In this document: positions 21,456-31,795 of the stretch, piece by piece | How the letters are laid out: each line of letters begins with the position of its first letter | Position numbering within the stretch: position 1 is the stretch's first letter | DNA from: Cylindrodendrum hubeiense | Lineage: Eukaryota; Ascomycota; Sordariomycetes; Hypocreales; Nectriaceae | NCBI GenBank assembly: GCA_014621425.1 | Contig: JAANBB010000325.1 | Coordinates: forward strand, 1 to 47,041 | DNA length: 47,041 bases | Reading direction: 5' to 3' | The notes under the pieces: model-generated | Told to the model about the DNA's origin: nothing | Database searches by the model: none | What the model saw: the letters and a program-made list of their open reading frames with translations, nothing else | Translations under genes and position numbers: made by a program

Positions 21456-23361
21456 GATGGATGGTTTCTCAGGTTCCTGTAGAATTTGTTGAAGTGGGTG
21501 GCCAAGAAACCCTGAAGGCAGCAGGAAACTGGAACGGGAATTCTTGCGTTATATCTGCAAGTAGGACTACATTCATGTGCTATGGTCGTTTAGAAACGTC
21601 ACTGTCATTTTCAAGTGTAGCAAGGGGGCTTGGTTCCATACCACCTCCGCCCTCCCTTAGCCTTAGTTCATACTGAAGCCCGGCATATTCATTGGACAGG
21701 TAGAGCTGCAATTGTATGACCCGTGGCCTGAGCCTTGTTCTCGGACATGGCCACTAACATCTCTGACTGTGGTGTGGATGATTGGTACCCGTACGTGGCG
21801 ATCTGCAGTCTACCTGGGCGGCGTAGCGAATCCTTCGACCCCAGGTTCTAGAAGTTAGCATGCGGGGGATCCAATGCAAGTTTAAAGCTAAGATCCTGGC
21901 CAAGTATCCACGGGTCCCCATGTTTCTCATAATGCAAAATATGGATCGGAAAAATCGAGCATCTTGGACGTTACAAGTTGATTTACCCGAAGTCTTCAAT
22001 CACCGGTTTTGTCGAAGTCCACAAATGTGCGATTGGGCGCATGTGATTGAGGCTGTAGAGGCTGTGTATTTTGTTACCGTTTTGGTTACCCAACACAGCC
22101 TAGGGTTCTGCAACTGCAACCCGGGAAGGATCGCGGGGCTTGCATCTGCATGAGCAGGCAACGAGATTCTCTCGGCCGTTACTGGGGTTGTTGTCCCGCG
22201 AAAGTGTATTTGCCGGTCATGCCACCCCGCAAATGATCGACAAGGCGTTAAGAATCCTTCGAGTCTGGGCACGACAGCAAGGCGTCAGTTTATCGAGTTC
22301 CTTAGGTTTCCTCGCCATTGATTTGCGTTCAAGATCTCTGCTCTAGCTAGAATATCGGGCTTTTGATGGACTGCGATCAAGGTGAATTGCCCGTTTAACG
22401 TGTCCTGTATCGATTAACCAGATGAATAAAGTCCCATTGAACCAAAGAAGACTGTAAAAGGTGATCAGTTTATCTGCAGAAGCCGAGCTCGATATCATAT
22501 CAAAACACATGGTTCGATTAGCGTTTCCCCCCAAAGTTTCCATACTATCTGAGCTTTGCTCAGCTCCCCTGTTCTCGTGTCGAGCGACGTAAACATTCAC
22601 AAGTTTCCTTTGTCGAATATAAAAGTTATCGCGACCGAAGCAAGAGTGAGAAACTTCCGAGAGAATACAAGGCTGTAGGATTTCTATACACAGGAATATT
22701 GGTAGTTAATGCGCGACTTTATAAATTGTAGGAAACCGTCCTGCATTCCAGACGGTCATACGCTAGTTTGAGATGAGATATAAGAGAACAAATTGGTACA
22801 ATGCCGAATATCGCAGACCGAATCGAGTTCAGAAAGTCGAAGCGAGCACTCGAGCATCGATTCCATGAATCCATCCAAAACAAAAGTCCGTCCAGCCACA
22901 TAGTATCTATCTGACTCCCTGTTGGAAGTCATGGCCAGATCTATCAACTCTCTAACGTCATAAATATGCGCTAAAATACCCCTGGTATACGCTCTTAGGT
23001 CCCTGCCAAGGGGTGACGTTGCAATGAGTTGAAGTTGAAACTTGAAGCGCCGCCGCGACCCACAACGAGTTTAGTTTAAAAGGGGCCGAGGCCGATTTTC
23101 GTATTTCACCCTTGGTTTTCGGAAAGACGGACATCTTGTTGGACCATGAAGAGGATCGGTGGGCTATAATTGGATGCTTTACAACATGCTGCTTGCGTGT
23201 CATTGTACTAGTCTCGTCAAAACACTCCAGGGCGAACCTCTCAGCAGGGTTATATATCCACTATGCCCATCCATTTTTGATTCCCGCTCCTTTACTCCTT
23301 AACAACTCAAACACCGTACAAGAACATACCTTACCACCCTTCTCAAAATCAAGTCTACATC
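21456..23361. other. 1.9-kb intergenic region, MFS transporter to MARVEL-like gene
   Basis: This region has no frame of convincing coding character, and the short open frames lack ATG starts or have no family resemblance. It contains the upstream regions of the MFS gene (- strand) and the MARVEL-like gene (+ strand). A TATATAT at 23251-23257 lies 105 bp before the latter's ATG. Confidence 0.45.
23251..23257 (+). promoter_or_regulatory. TATA-box candidate of MARVEL-like gene
   Basis: TATATAT sits in GGGTTATATATCCACT, 105 bp before the start codon. It is followed by a pyrimidine- and adenine-rich leader (about 23280-23361) typical of fungal 5' UTRs. The spacing fits a TATA-driven, regulated gene. 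Confidence 0.5.
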
Positions 23362-23946
23362 ATGGGCGTCTTAAGAAACACTACTATGACCCGTGAATGG
23401 CACCCCCGAGCCATCGCCCAAATCAGCCTTCGCAGCGCCCAGCTTCTCTTCTCCTGCATCAGCGCCGCACTCTACGCAATTGACCTCGGCAACTGGTCCA
23501 GTGCCAACGTCCACGCCAATCCTAACTGGATCTATGCCGAGTTCGTCTCGGTAGTGTCTGTTTCCAGCTGCATCGCCCAATGGTGGCTCGCACTACCTCG
23601 CGCGGCCTCGGCGATCTGGGACAGTGGGATATTCCTGCTCTGGCTCGTCGCCGTCGCTATGTTCGGCCAAGTTCTGTCGGGAAATAAAGATCCCGAGGGA
23701 GGGCATTCAATAAGGAGGATTGGTGCTGCAGTGGGCATTGATGCTTTGAATATGGCGCTCTGGTTTGCGTCGGCAGTGGAGGTGTGTTTTTGCTGTGGTG
23801 CTCGAAAACAGTCGAAGAAGCAGAAGCCCGAGATGTCGGAGCAATCAGAGTCTTTTACTTCAGAGGATGTGAAAGTCTCGGGGGAAAAGACTTTGGATGA
23901 TGGAAAGACCGCAGAGGAACAGCCACCACCGTATGAGCGAGTATAA
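23362..23946 (+). CDS. MARVEL-like four-helix membrane protein with PPPY tail
   Basis: An intronless 194-residue protein starts MGVLRNTTMTREWHPRAIAQ. Four hydrophobic segments are visible: about residues 20-41 (ISLRSAQLLFSCISAALYAI), 56-78 (YAEFVSVVSVSSCIAQWWLA), 83-106 (IWDSGIFLLWLVAVAMFGQV) and 119-144 (AAVGIDALNMALWFASAVEV). The spacing and charged loops fit the MARVEL-type fold found in many small fungal membrane proteins. A cytosolic tail of ~50 residues is rich in Lys, Ser and Glu and ends EEQPPPYERV, a WW-domain (Rsp5/Nedd4) binding motif. The function is unknown; family members act in membrane organisation or apposition. The assignment is by architecture, without a sequence match I can name. 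Confidence 0.65.
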   Translation: MGVLRNTTMTREWHPRAIAQISLRSAQLLFSCISAALYAIDLGNWSSANVHANPNWIYAEFVSVVSVSSCIAQWWLALPRAASAIWDSGIFLLWLVAVAMFGQVLSGNKDPEGGHSIRRIGAAVGIDALNMALWFASAVEVCFCCGARKQSKKQKPEMSEQSESFTSEDVKVSGEKTLDDGKTAEEQPPPYERV

Positions 23947-24139
23947 AAGGCCAACGGAAAGGCCTGTACCTCGGGTTATCTGGCGGATCGAGGCATCCAT
24001 ACCCAACGAGCTGACGCAAACCGACCGATTCGTGGAGATAGGCAAGCGATATCTTTCAACAAGATATTGGTAGTGTTAAAAACCCCGACATAGTTCGTCG
24101 ATCCCTAACATCGTTAATCGAGGGATCCATGATCTGTTT

Positions 24140-25571
24140 TCACGGCCGTTGCAGTGCTATTTCAACGGGCCATTCAAGCCAGCCCAATATATCTTGACTA
24201 AGCATCCCTCGTATTGTGTCGAGCAGATGCTTAGCCCAGCCATCAATAAACCAGCACTTCTTAAGGGTTTTCAATAGAGGAACGTAATAGGCCAAGATCA
24301 GCAATGCCTGTGGCTCCTTTCGCTGAAGACAGGCGACAAAGAGATCATGCATACGATATAGCCAACCAAATACGAACGAATTGTGTGTGGAGCCACCAGA
24401 CATGCCATTTATGCCGCCATAGTTCGCTTCGTAAATTTCCGACAATGACGAAAGAGCTCGTACGTAGATAATGGTATCTGGCGAGTCAAACGATTCAATC
24501 CACTTTTGAAGCTTTTCGAGGGGCTCGACCCAGTCAACGTGGGGAAATCCCCCAACAAGATACATGGGCCTGTGGTCTTCATCTAGGTCTGGAGAGCCTC
24601 CAAGGGGCTCCATAAGACCAGTGAAAAGAGTGGCGGGCTCGACTGTCTGACGGATTAATCGCACTCCATGGATTAAAGGCAACCAACGTTGCGGTGCGCT
24701 GTCGTCCACGTTACAGACCAGTAGATCAGTGGCGCCTGTCGGTCCTGCAGCAAAGGCACAGTAGCATACAAGCACTGCGGAGACATAAAGAGCACCACAA
24801 TTCGTTTCGTCAAGGCTTGGTAATGTCTTGTTTAGCTCGGCCAAGCCCGTTTCTGAGTGGTGTCGAGCAAGGGCGAGATATTGGGCATATCGATCTCCGT
24901 TCCCAGTTTCTGAAAAGGCCAGATGATAGCCGGCTAACGCATATGCAAGGTGAAGCACGAAATGATAGGAAACACCGATCTGGGGGACATTCCGTTCCCA
25001 AAAGTGGCCAATGCTGGAGTCTGGGTCCTCGGAGTCGTGGAGGCTAGAGGCCGTGTGAGTAATAAAATGGAGGAGGAGCTCGGCGTCGGCGACGTTGAAG
25101 GAGCAGAGAATTGGATCCGAAGTGGTTGAGGTCGATGCCGGTGTGGTGACGCTTGAGACCGGCGATGTCCCGGTTCTCTCCGTCGTCGGCGGCAGCGGTT
25201 TCGCTAGAGCTGCCCAATCCTTGCGTGGCCGACCCGGACCCCGGCGTGGCGTGGTAGACTGCTCTCCTCCGTGATTGGCACCAACCTCTCCAGCTGAACC
25301 CTTCGGCGCCGGATCCTCGTTGGACGGAGGAGGGGGCGCAAAATCGCAGGGGATGCCGAAGCGGATGCAGTTGGAGCAGGCAGGCTTCACTTCGTCACAC
25401 TGAACTCGTTAGCGACAGCGCAAAGGAGAAGGGAGAGTTGGGGGAGGCTACCTTGACCTTCCGCCTTTTGCAGTTGAAGCAGCCGTTCCTGGACTTGCGA
25501 TGCGGTCTCCTGGCCAGCTTCGAGACCCTCCCTGGAGTCGGGCTCTCTGGTGTTTGCTGCGGCGGCGTCAT
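24140..25571 (-). CDS. Zn2Cys6 transcription factor with Upc2-like C-terminus
   Basis: Exons 25452-25571 and 24140-25399 join across a 52-bp intron (GTAGCC...CGCTAACGAGTTCAG) and give 459 residues. The intron falls inside the zinc cluster. Joined, it reads CFNCKRRKVKCDEVKPACSN and then CIRFGIPC, a complete C-x2-C-x6-C-x6-C-x2-C-x6-C (residues 31-58). A basic GRPRK, similar to an AT-hook, follows near residue 85 in a Pro/Ser-rich linker. The rest is helical and ends PQALLILAYYVPLLKTLKKC, FIDGWAKHLLDTI and LEWPVEIAL, a pattern seen in Upc2/sterol-uptake-control-like fungal regulators. The start is the first ATG in frame. The gene is divergent from the GH5 gene across 1.9 kb. The target genes cannot be read from sequence. 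Confidence 0.85.
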
Positions 25572-27446
25572 CGCTTTGGACCACCACGAGCGCCTGGGTG
25601 CCGACCGATGTCCTATGAAATCAAGGCCGGCTAGACTGCAGTGGATTCTTGCTGCCCAAGCAAATGTTGACCGCTTGCTGCTGTCTTGAGACCTTTGGAG
25701 ACCTGCCGAGGAGCCGGAGATGTCTACGGCTTGTCCGGGCGGAAGCACCGGAGGGTTTCACCTCTACGGCCCCACACGGGTTGAGACCTCAGACAGCCAG
25801 TTTCCAGCTTCTATGGTGCCGCGAGAACCCCAAAAACGCCGGTGGCGACCAAAAGACGACGAACGCTTTGGAAAGGCTGCAGGGGATGTTCAGCTGCCTG
25901 TTTGTTAGTCCAGCCACGGCGCACGACAGCAACGCCTCGGATATGAGAGACGTGGGTGTGGAGCTAGGGTTCGGGATGTGGGAGAAAATGGTGAAGAAGC
26001 AGCAGTTGGAAGCATATGCCAACCGACCTATTGGATGCAATAATGGCTGCGTTCGGAATTGAAACAGCCTTCCATGTACACGCAGGCCGACTTCTTTTGT
26101 GGAGGGGGCCGGAGACTTGTTTGAAGGAGGAAAGGTTGAGGTTGGAAAGGTACCAGGTAAGCGGAGTTAACGGTCATGGATGGGGATTTTCGCATATGGG
26201 GTGCGAAAACTATGGCCGGTTTTCGCTAAGGTGACGCGAAAACATACTCCTTTATTAATGCCGCTTTTAGAGACGCAGTTTCCGCATTGCCTCGGGGTAT
26301 GGCGACATGATGGCCTTTACTCTGTGTCAAAAATCTTTGGCGATGGTCTCCCCCGCTCCGTTGCAAAATCTCACCAAGGCCCCCAACGATGAGGATCTGA
26401 CTCGATGCGATGGGCTCTTTGCTCATCCGTTCTTACGTGAGGTTAGCTTTGAGATAAGCAGAGCGGCGAGTACACTAACCCTGAACTGGACGCGCACTAC
26501 GAATACACCTCGCCGCGTACATCCGCGGGAAGGGCCGCCACGAGCCAACGATTTCCTCGAGCTGACGACGCGTTGCGCCAGTACTTCCCCGCCGGTCATG
26601 CTGAGCAACACTGAGCTATATATGGCGCTGATATTAAAGGCCCAGACCTGCTTTGTATTGGCTTTCGACATCAAAATGCTGACTCCAACTAAAGGACTTA
26701 CTCGGTGATTCGCGTCTTCGGAGTCTCGGGACCCGGAAGGGATCACTTTGCTATTTTCAAGTCCGAGAGTCCGATGCGAATTACTGCTGGCCTGTACCAC
26801 TCGAACTTTATCAGACCAAGCTTGGACCGCCAAAACGACTTTCGAGGTTCCTCTGCTCGACTCAGGGCATTGATAGCATCAACAAGCACGCTTCCTACAG
26901 AAACGACTAATACGGGCGTGGTTGTTTTTTGCCACGAGAGACATTCTCTATTCAAGATGACGTCCGCTTGCCGCCCTCAGCCGCGCTTCGCCATGCATTG
27001 ATGACGCCGGTCATGATCGGAATTGCGGGCCGTAATCGGCTGATATTCGGCTGGGCAGCATAGTGAGTATACGGTGTTCGAGGCGGGGCCCGATCTTCAC
27101 TCATCGCCATGGAGGCAATTCCTGTGGAAGAAAATAGCATTGAGCGAGATTGCGCGGCGCAAATGATTAGGCCGGTGCATCGCTACAAGCTACTTTTTAA
27201 GATCGAGGTCCAGGAATTTAAATCCTCCATCCTTCGTGCTGGTAAAAATATGTCTTGGATGACTAACACCCCTCCCCCCAGGCCGTTGGCTCCGCTGTTT
27301 TACGCTTAAGGGAGCCCTGAACGTCATCGCCGGCCGCTGCGCCAGCTGACCTGGCCGGGCCCCAATTTCCCCCCTTCACGGCTTCACCTCTCTTTCGAGC
27401 TCCTCCCACTCTCGTTCTTTATCGACGGACGGAATCAGGGAAAGCC
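25572..27446. other. 1.9-kb divergent intergenic region, Zn2Cys6 factor / GH5 enzyme
   Basis: The promoters of both genes lie here. A short frame with an ATG at 27109 (66 codons, ending 27309) precedes the GH5 start codon and could be an upstream ORF if transcription starts before it. A CCGCGG palindrome occurs near 26521. Longer open frames (for example 26423-26833 on the minus strand) have no protein-like features. Nothing else was recognised. Confidence 0.4.
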
Positions 27447-29753
27447 ATGTCTGCATTTCGACTGATAATCGAGGACGGCCAGTTCCGCGATGGCCACGGC
27501 CGTCAGGTCGTCCTACGGGGCATCAACATCGCCGCCGATGCCAAGCTCCCCAGCGAGCCCGACCAGCCATCGCATGTCGCCACCGACTTCTTCGACGGCG
27601 ATAACGTCACCTTCCACCAGCGCCCGTTCCCTAAGGAGGATGCGCGCATGCACTTTGCGCGCCTCAAACGATTTGGCTTCAACACGATTCGTTACATCTT
27701 CACCTGGGAGGCCATCGAGGCAGCCGGCCCTGGCAAGTACGACGAGGAGTTCATCCAGCACACGATCGATATTCTGCGAACAGCCAAGGACTTTGGCTTC
27801 TACATCTTCATGGATCCGCACCAAGATGTCTGGTCCCGCTTCACCGGCGGCTCTGGAGCTCCATTGTGGACCATCTACGCCTGTGGTCTCAACCCCCAGA
27901 GCTTTGCCGCCACCGAGGCGGCCATCGTGCACAACACATATCCCAACCCCGAAGAGTTCCCCAAGATGATTTGGTCGACCAACTACTACCGACTTGCGGC
28001 CGGCACTATCTTTACGATGTTCTTTGGTGGAAAGTCATTTGCACCAAAGTGCATCATTGATGGACTTAATATTCAAGATTACTTGCAGGGTCACTTTATG
28101 GCGGCTTGTGGCTATCTTGGCAAGCGAATACACGAGGCTGGCGATCTTGAAAATGACGTTGTTGTCGGTTGGGAGAGCATGAACGAGCCCAACAGGGGAA
28201 TGATTGGCTATGCGGACCTCAAGGTGATCCCCAAGGAGCACCCTCTGAAGAAGGGAACATGCCCCACGATGTGGCAAACTTTCCTGACCGGCATGGGACG
28301 GGCTTGTGAAGTTGATACATGGGAAATGGGTGGCCTGGGCCCTTATAAGAGCGGGACTAAGCTTGTTGATCCTCACGGCGAGATTGCCTGGCTACCGGCC
28401 GATTACGATGATTCAAGGTACGGATGGAAGCGTGATCCTGGCTGGAAGCTTGGAGAGTGTATCTGGGCTCAGCATGGTGTCTGGGATCCTGAGACGGATA
28501 CCCTGCTCCGAAAGGACTATTTCGCCAAGAACCCAACGACTGGCAAGACTATTGACTACCCAGAGTTCACCAACACCTACTTTATGGATGCATGGCGCAA
28601 ATATGTCCAGACCTGCCGAGCATCTCACAAGGACTGCATTATGCTGATGCAGTATCCCACCCTGGAACTGCCGCCCCAAATCAAGGGTACTGAAGATGAC
28701 GACCCGAATATGGCTTTTACTCCTCACTACTACGATGGTATCACCCTGATGACGAAGCATTGGAACAGCACCTGGAATGTTGATGTGGTCGGTGTACTGC
28801 GCGGCAGATATCTCCACCCTGCGCTGGCCATTCGAATTGGAGAGACGGCGATCCGAAACTGTCTAAGAGATCAACTCAAGACGCTGCGACAAGAGGGCCT
28901 CGATCGCATAGGAAATCATCCCTGCGTGTTGACAGAATTTGGAATTCCTTACGACATGGACGAAAAAAAGGCTTACAAGACGGGCGACTACACAAGCCAG
29001 TCTGCCGCGCTGGATGCAAACTATTTTGCTGTCGAGGGTTCGGGAATGGAGGGCTCATGCTTGTGGGTTTATGTTGCCAAAAATGACCACCCGCGTGGTG
29101 ATCAATGGAATGGCGAAGATCTTTCAATCGTCTCACTAGATGATAAGCCTCTACCCGAGTCATCCGTTCCAGATTTCTCGCAATCCACCACGAATCTTGC
29201 AAAGACGTCCTCAACTACTGCTAGAGGAGATGCGACGGACGACAGAAGCGTCACGCCAAACAACCTCAAGAGGACTCTCGAGGCTCCTTCCATCAGCTCT
29301 GAACCATCGGCCAAAGACCCCGAGCTCACCAACGCGCCGGGATATCGTGCTGCCGAGGCATACGTCCGACCGACTCCTACCGTCGTTTATGGCAATGTTC
29401 TGTCTTCTGGCTTTAACCTCAGACAGTGTACATTCGAGCTGAAGCTTTCCGCGCCCAAGGCGGCACCGGACGAGACACCTACTATCGTGTTCCTTCCTGA
29501 TTACCACTTCCCCAAGGATCAATGCGACGTGGTGGTATCCTCTGGCAAGTGGGAACTCAGCACGGACGACGATGAGGGGACGACGCTCCAGAGGCTCAAG
29601 TGGTGGCATTTGGAGGGCGAGCAGACGGTCAAGATTTCCGGCCTTGTGAGGAAGTACAACGGCCCGGAGGGATCTAGCGAAGACGCTGGATACTTGGAAC
29701 AGTGCCAGCAGGGGTATGGGTTCAACTTTGGAAGCAGCTGCAGCGTCATGTAA
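27447..29753 (+). CDS. GH5 (subfamily 12-like) steryl-beta-glucosidase/glucosylceramidase, CaaX-type end
   Basis: An intronless 768-residue enzyme starts MSAFRLIIEDGQFRDGHGRQ. The (beta/alpha)8 barrel shows VVLRGINIAADAK, FNTIRYIFTWEAIE and FMDPHQDVWSRFTGGSGAPL. The acid/base Glu is near residue 247 in VVVGWESMNEPNRG, and the nucleophile Glu is near 497 in HPCVLTEFGIPYD. A Ser/Thr-rich linker (about 570-630) leads to a C-terminal beta domain. The overall pattern matches fungal EGCrP2/Egh1-type enzymes, which hydrolyse ergosteryl-beta-glucoside and some glucosylceramides inside the cell or vacuole. No signal peptide is present, which fits an intracellular enzyme. The last residues are GSSCSVM-stop, so the final four form a CaaX motif (C-S-V-M) that would predict farnesylation. 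The substrate preference between sterol glucoside and ceramide is inferred. Confidence 0.88.
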   Translation: MSAFRLIIEDGQFRDGHGRQVVLRGINIAADAKLPSEPDQPSHVATDFFDGDNVTFHQRPFPKEDARMHFARLKRFGFNTIRYIFTWEAIEAAGPGKYDEEFIQHTIDILRTAKDFGFYIFMDPHQDVWSRFTGGSGAPLWTIYACGLNPQSFAATEAAIVHNTYPNPEEFPKMIWSTNYYRLAAGTIFTMFFGGKSFAPKCIIDGLNIQDYLQGHFMAACGYLGKRIHEAGDLENDVVVGWESMNEPNRGMIGYADLKVIPKEHPLKKGTCPTMWQTFLTGMGRACEVDTWEMGGLGPYKSGTKLVDPHGEIAWLPADYDDSRYGWKRDPGWKLGECIWAQHGVWDPETDTLLRKDYFAKNPTTGKTIDYPEFTNTYFMDAWRKYVQTCRASHKDCIMLMQYPTLELPPQIKGTEDDDPNMAFTPHYYDGITLMTKHWNSTWNVDVVGVLRGRYLHPALAIRIGETAIRNCLRDQLKTLRQEGLDRIGNHPCVLTEFGIPYDMDEKKAYKTGDYTSQSAALDANYFAVEGSGMEGSCLWVYVAKNDHPRGDQWNGEDLSIVSLDDKPLPESSVPDFSQSTTNLAKTSSTTARGDATDDRSVTPNNLKRTLEAPSISSEPSAKDPELTNAPGYRAAEAYVRPTPTVVYGNVLSSGFNLRQCTFELKLSAPKAAPDETPTIVFLPDYHFPKDQCDVVVSSGKWELSTDDDEGTTLQRLKWWHLEGEQTVKISGLVRKYNGPEGSSEDAGYLEQCQQGYGFNFGSSCSVM

Positions 29754-31158
29754 TGGTTATTTTGGGAGGCATATAGTTTGCCGCGTTGTTTTTGGATTCA
29801 TCAACAAGGTCACCTCGCATGTAGATACGTAACGGGAGTTGGGGGCTGTCTTACATTATGCTTATTCGGAGATGAGAAATCGACTTGCGTACTCGGTACA
29901 CATCACATACTTTACCTGCCTACCTATCCGCGCAATGGCATTGATACACATGTGTATCGGTGCTGACTGTGCCGCTTCACTTACTCTTGACCTTACTCTT
30001 GGCGGTCGAACAGATGTTGTCTTATAAAGGACCGATTCTGGCGACGACTATCACGGGCATCATCATGTCATGTCAAGCCGGACATCAGCCTCCCCAGTTC
30101 CTCGTTGTTGGCCTCCCAGCCTACTACCTAGTCGCTTGTTGGTGGCGCCGTTTGACCGGCGCTTCGTCTTAGTGCCGCGCCACTCGATCTACGCACATGT
30201 CTTGGTACGGACGGAGTAGTTGACCCCAGACGCTCTCGGCCTGGGCCCGTCACGGCTGTGGCCTGGGATGAAACTCCCCAATGTCCTGGCCGCGCGGAGT
30301 CCGATTCAACCTCATCTCTCCCCCGCTCCGCTTACTCGCAGACTTTCTCGTCCTGCTCCTGGCCGGGCCTTGTGTCTCCGTCTTCCCCTTGCCGTGCGAC
30401 GTTATTGGAGAGAAATACGGACCAGCCGTGATTGCTCTCTCGTATTTCTTGCACGTCTTGCCAAGAGTAGAAGAAGCCGTCGACGGGACGACCGGGGGTT
30501 CGCCATCCGGCCAAAGCTTCGTACTGCTCGAGACAGGCTCCGCGCAAGGGACGCTCTTGATAGACGCACGGTCTACGAGCTGACTGGAGGCCCGCGGTTG
30601 GACTCTATTCAGCATCTGCCGGCTAAGCCAAGTAATTGATATTAGCCCACGGCAATTCGCAACAAAGCGCAGACAGACAGACACTCTCTCACCTCACGGC
30701 ACCACACATCCACAGAGACGCACACAGAGTCGCAGACGCATTGGCCAGGCGACAATCACAGGGACCCGATTCGCTAAAGGCGGCCCTTGTCGCTGCGACG
30801 GCTGCACAGCTGCACGGCTGCACACCATCTCACACCACACCATCTCAGGTGCTGCTAAGCGCCAGACGCTGGAAGCAGAAACGCCCACGGGGCCGCGGGC
30901 TGCCTGTGTCGCTCCGCGAGGGCGCCGTGCAGTGGGACCTGACCAACGCCCAACGCCCAACGCCAACGGCGCTGTCGATAAGCACCCACCGAGCGCAACC
31001 CTGCAGCGACGCAACCCTGGCGCCCTGGGTCCCCTGGCCCCAGCACCCAGCGCCCACTGGGCCAACTGGCCAACTGCCCTGTGTCCGCTGCCTCGCACCC
31101 TTGTCAACCCGACCCACGCGACTCCACGCCATGTTACTCCACTGCAGCCCAGGCCATG
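29754..31158. other. 1.4-kb spacer and probable Bck1 leader
   Basis: The first 100 bp or so is the 3' UTR of the GH5 gene. The remainder, especially 30650-31150, is GC-rich and low in complexity (CACAGAGACGCACACAGAGT-like and GCCCAACGCCCAACGCCAAC runs) and probably contains the Bck1 promoter and a long 5' leader. Open frames of 100-220 codons on both strands reflect the skewed composition, and none resembles a protein family. Confidence 0.4.
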
Positions 31159-31225
31159 AAGACTGGAACTGATAGCTCGCGACGGGCTGCTCGTCGTCCC
31201 TCGGTCTCTGCGCCCGAGTCGACGT

Positions 31226-31375
31226 CTGTATCTGCGTCTGTATCTGCGTCTGCGTCTGCGTCTGTCTCTGCGTCCGCCTCTGCCAATTACGCCCTGCCGC
31301 AGGCTCAGTCTCAGTCTCAGGCTCAGGCAAACGCCCACGCAAACGCCCACGCAAACGCCCACGCAACGGCCAGCC
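31226..31375 (+). repeat. Low-complexity repeats before Bck1 (TCTGTATCTGCG-type and 12-bp GCAAACGCCCAC x3)
   Basis: An array of TCTGCG/TCTGTA hexamers (about 31226-31275) is followed by CTCAGT/CTCAGG hexamers. Then three perfect copies of the 12-mer GCAAACGCCCAC occur at 31327-31362. In the frame starting at ATG 31159 they encode Ser-Ala, Gln-Ser/Ala and Ala-Asn-Ala-His repeats. Confidence 0.8.
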
Positions 31376-31795
31376 TCAGGTCCTTCTCCCGACCCCGTCT
31401 CCAGGACTTCTTCCCCGTCGACAGCCCTGTCTACGAGGCTCCCGCCTTTGCCTACTCCTCCACAACCTCCCCGGCTCCGGCTCCAGCGCCAGCGCCTCTG
31501 TCAGCGTCCGCGCCTGCACCCTCCCCAACCCCCCGGTCCCCTGAGCTCACTGTCGTCCGCCGTGCCCCTGCCGACAGCCAATACGACCGCCAAGACTAAC
31601 GCCGCGTCTGCTCACTTCCTCCCCGTCCCTTCTTCAGCCTCGAACTCACGTCCAAGGGCTTCCTCCGCCAACGCCGCCCTTCCTCTTCTTCCACCAACAT
31701 CGACCTCGCCGTCCCGATATCACAAGACGCCCGCCTTCGCCCCCGATCCTGCTCAATCGATCCCTCGAGGCGGGTTGCCTCCCGCGCCGCCCAAC

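Noticed and set aside
26423..26833. 136-codon minus-strand frame in the TF-GH5 spacer
   Set aside because: No hydrophobic core, motif or neighbouring exon; composition as expected of non-coding DNA.
17700..27446. Possible secondary-metabolite cluster (transporter plus Zn2Cys6 factor)
   Set aside because: No polyketide synthase, NRPS, terpene synthase, P450 or other biosynthetic enzyme is present in the interval.
30250..31366. Several 100-220 codon frames on both strands before Bck1
   Set aside because: They follow from GC-rich hexamer repeats and have Arg/Pro/Ser-skewed products without domains; several lack an ATG.
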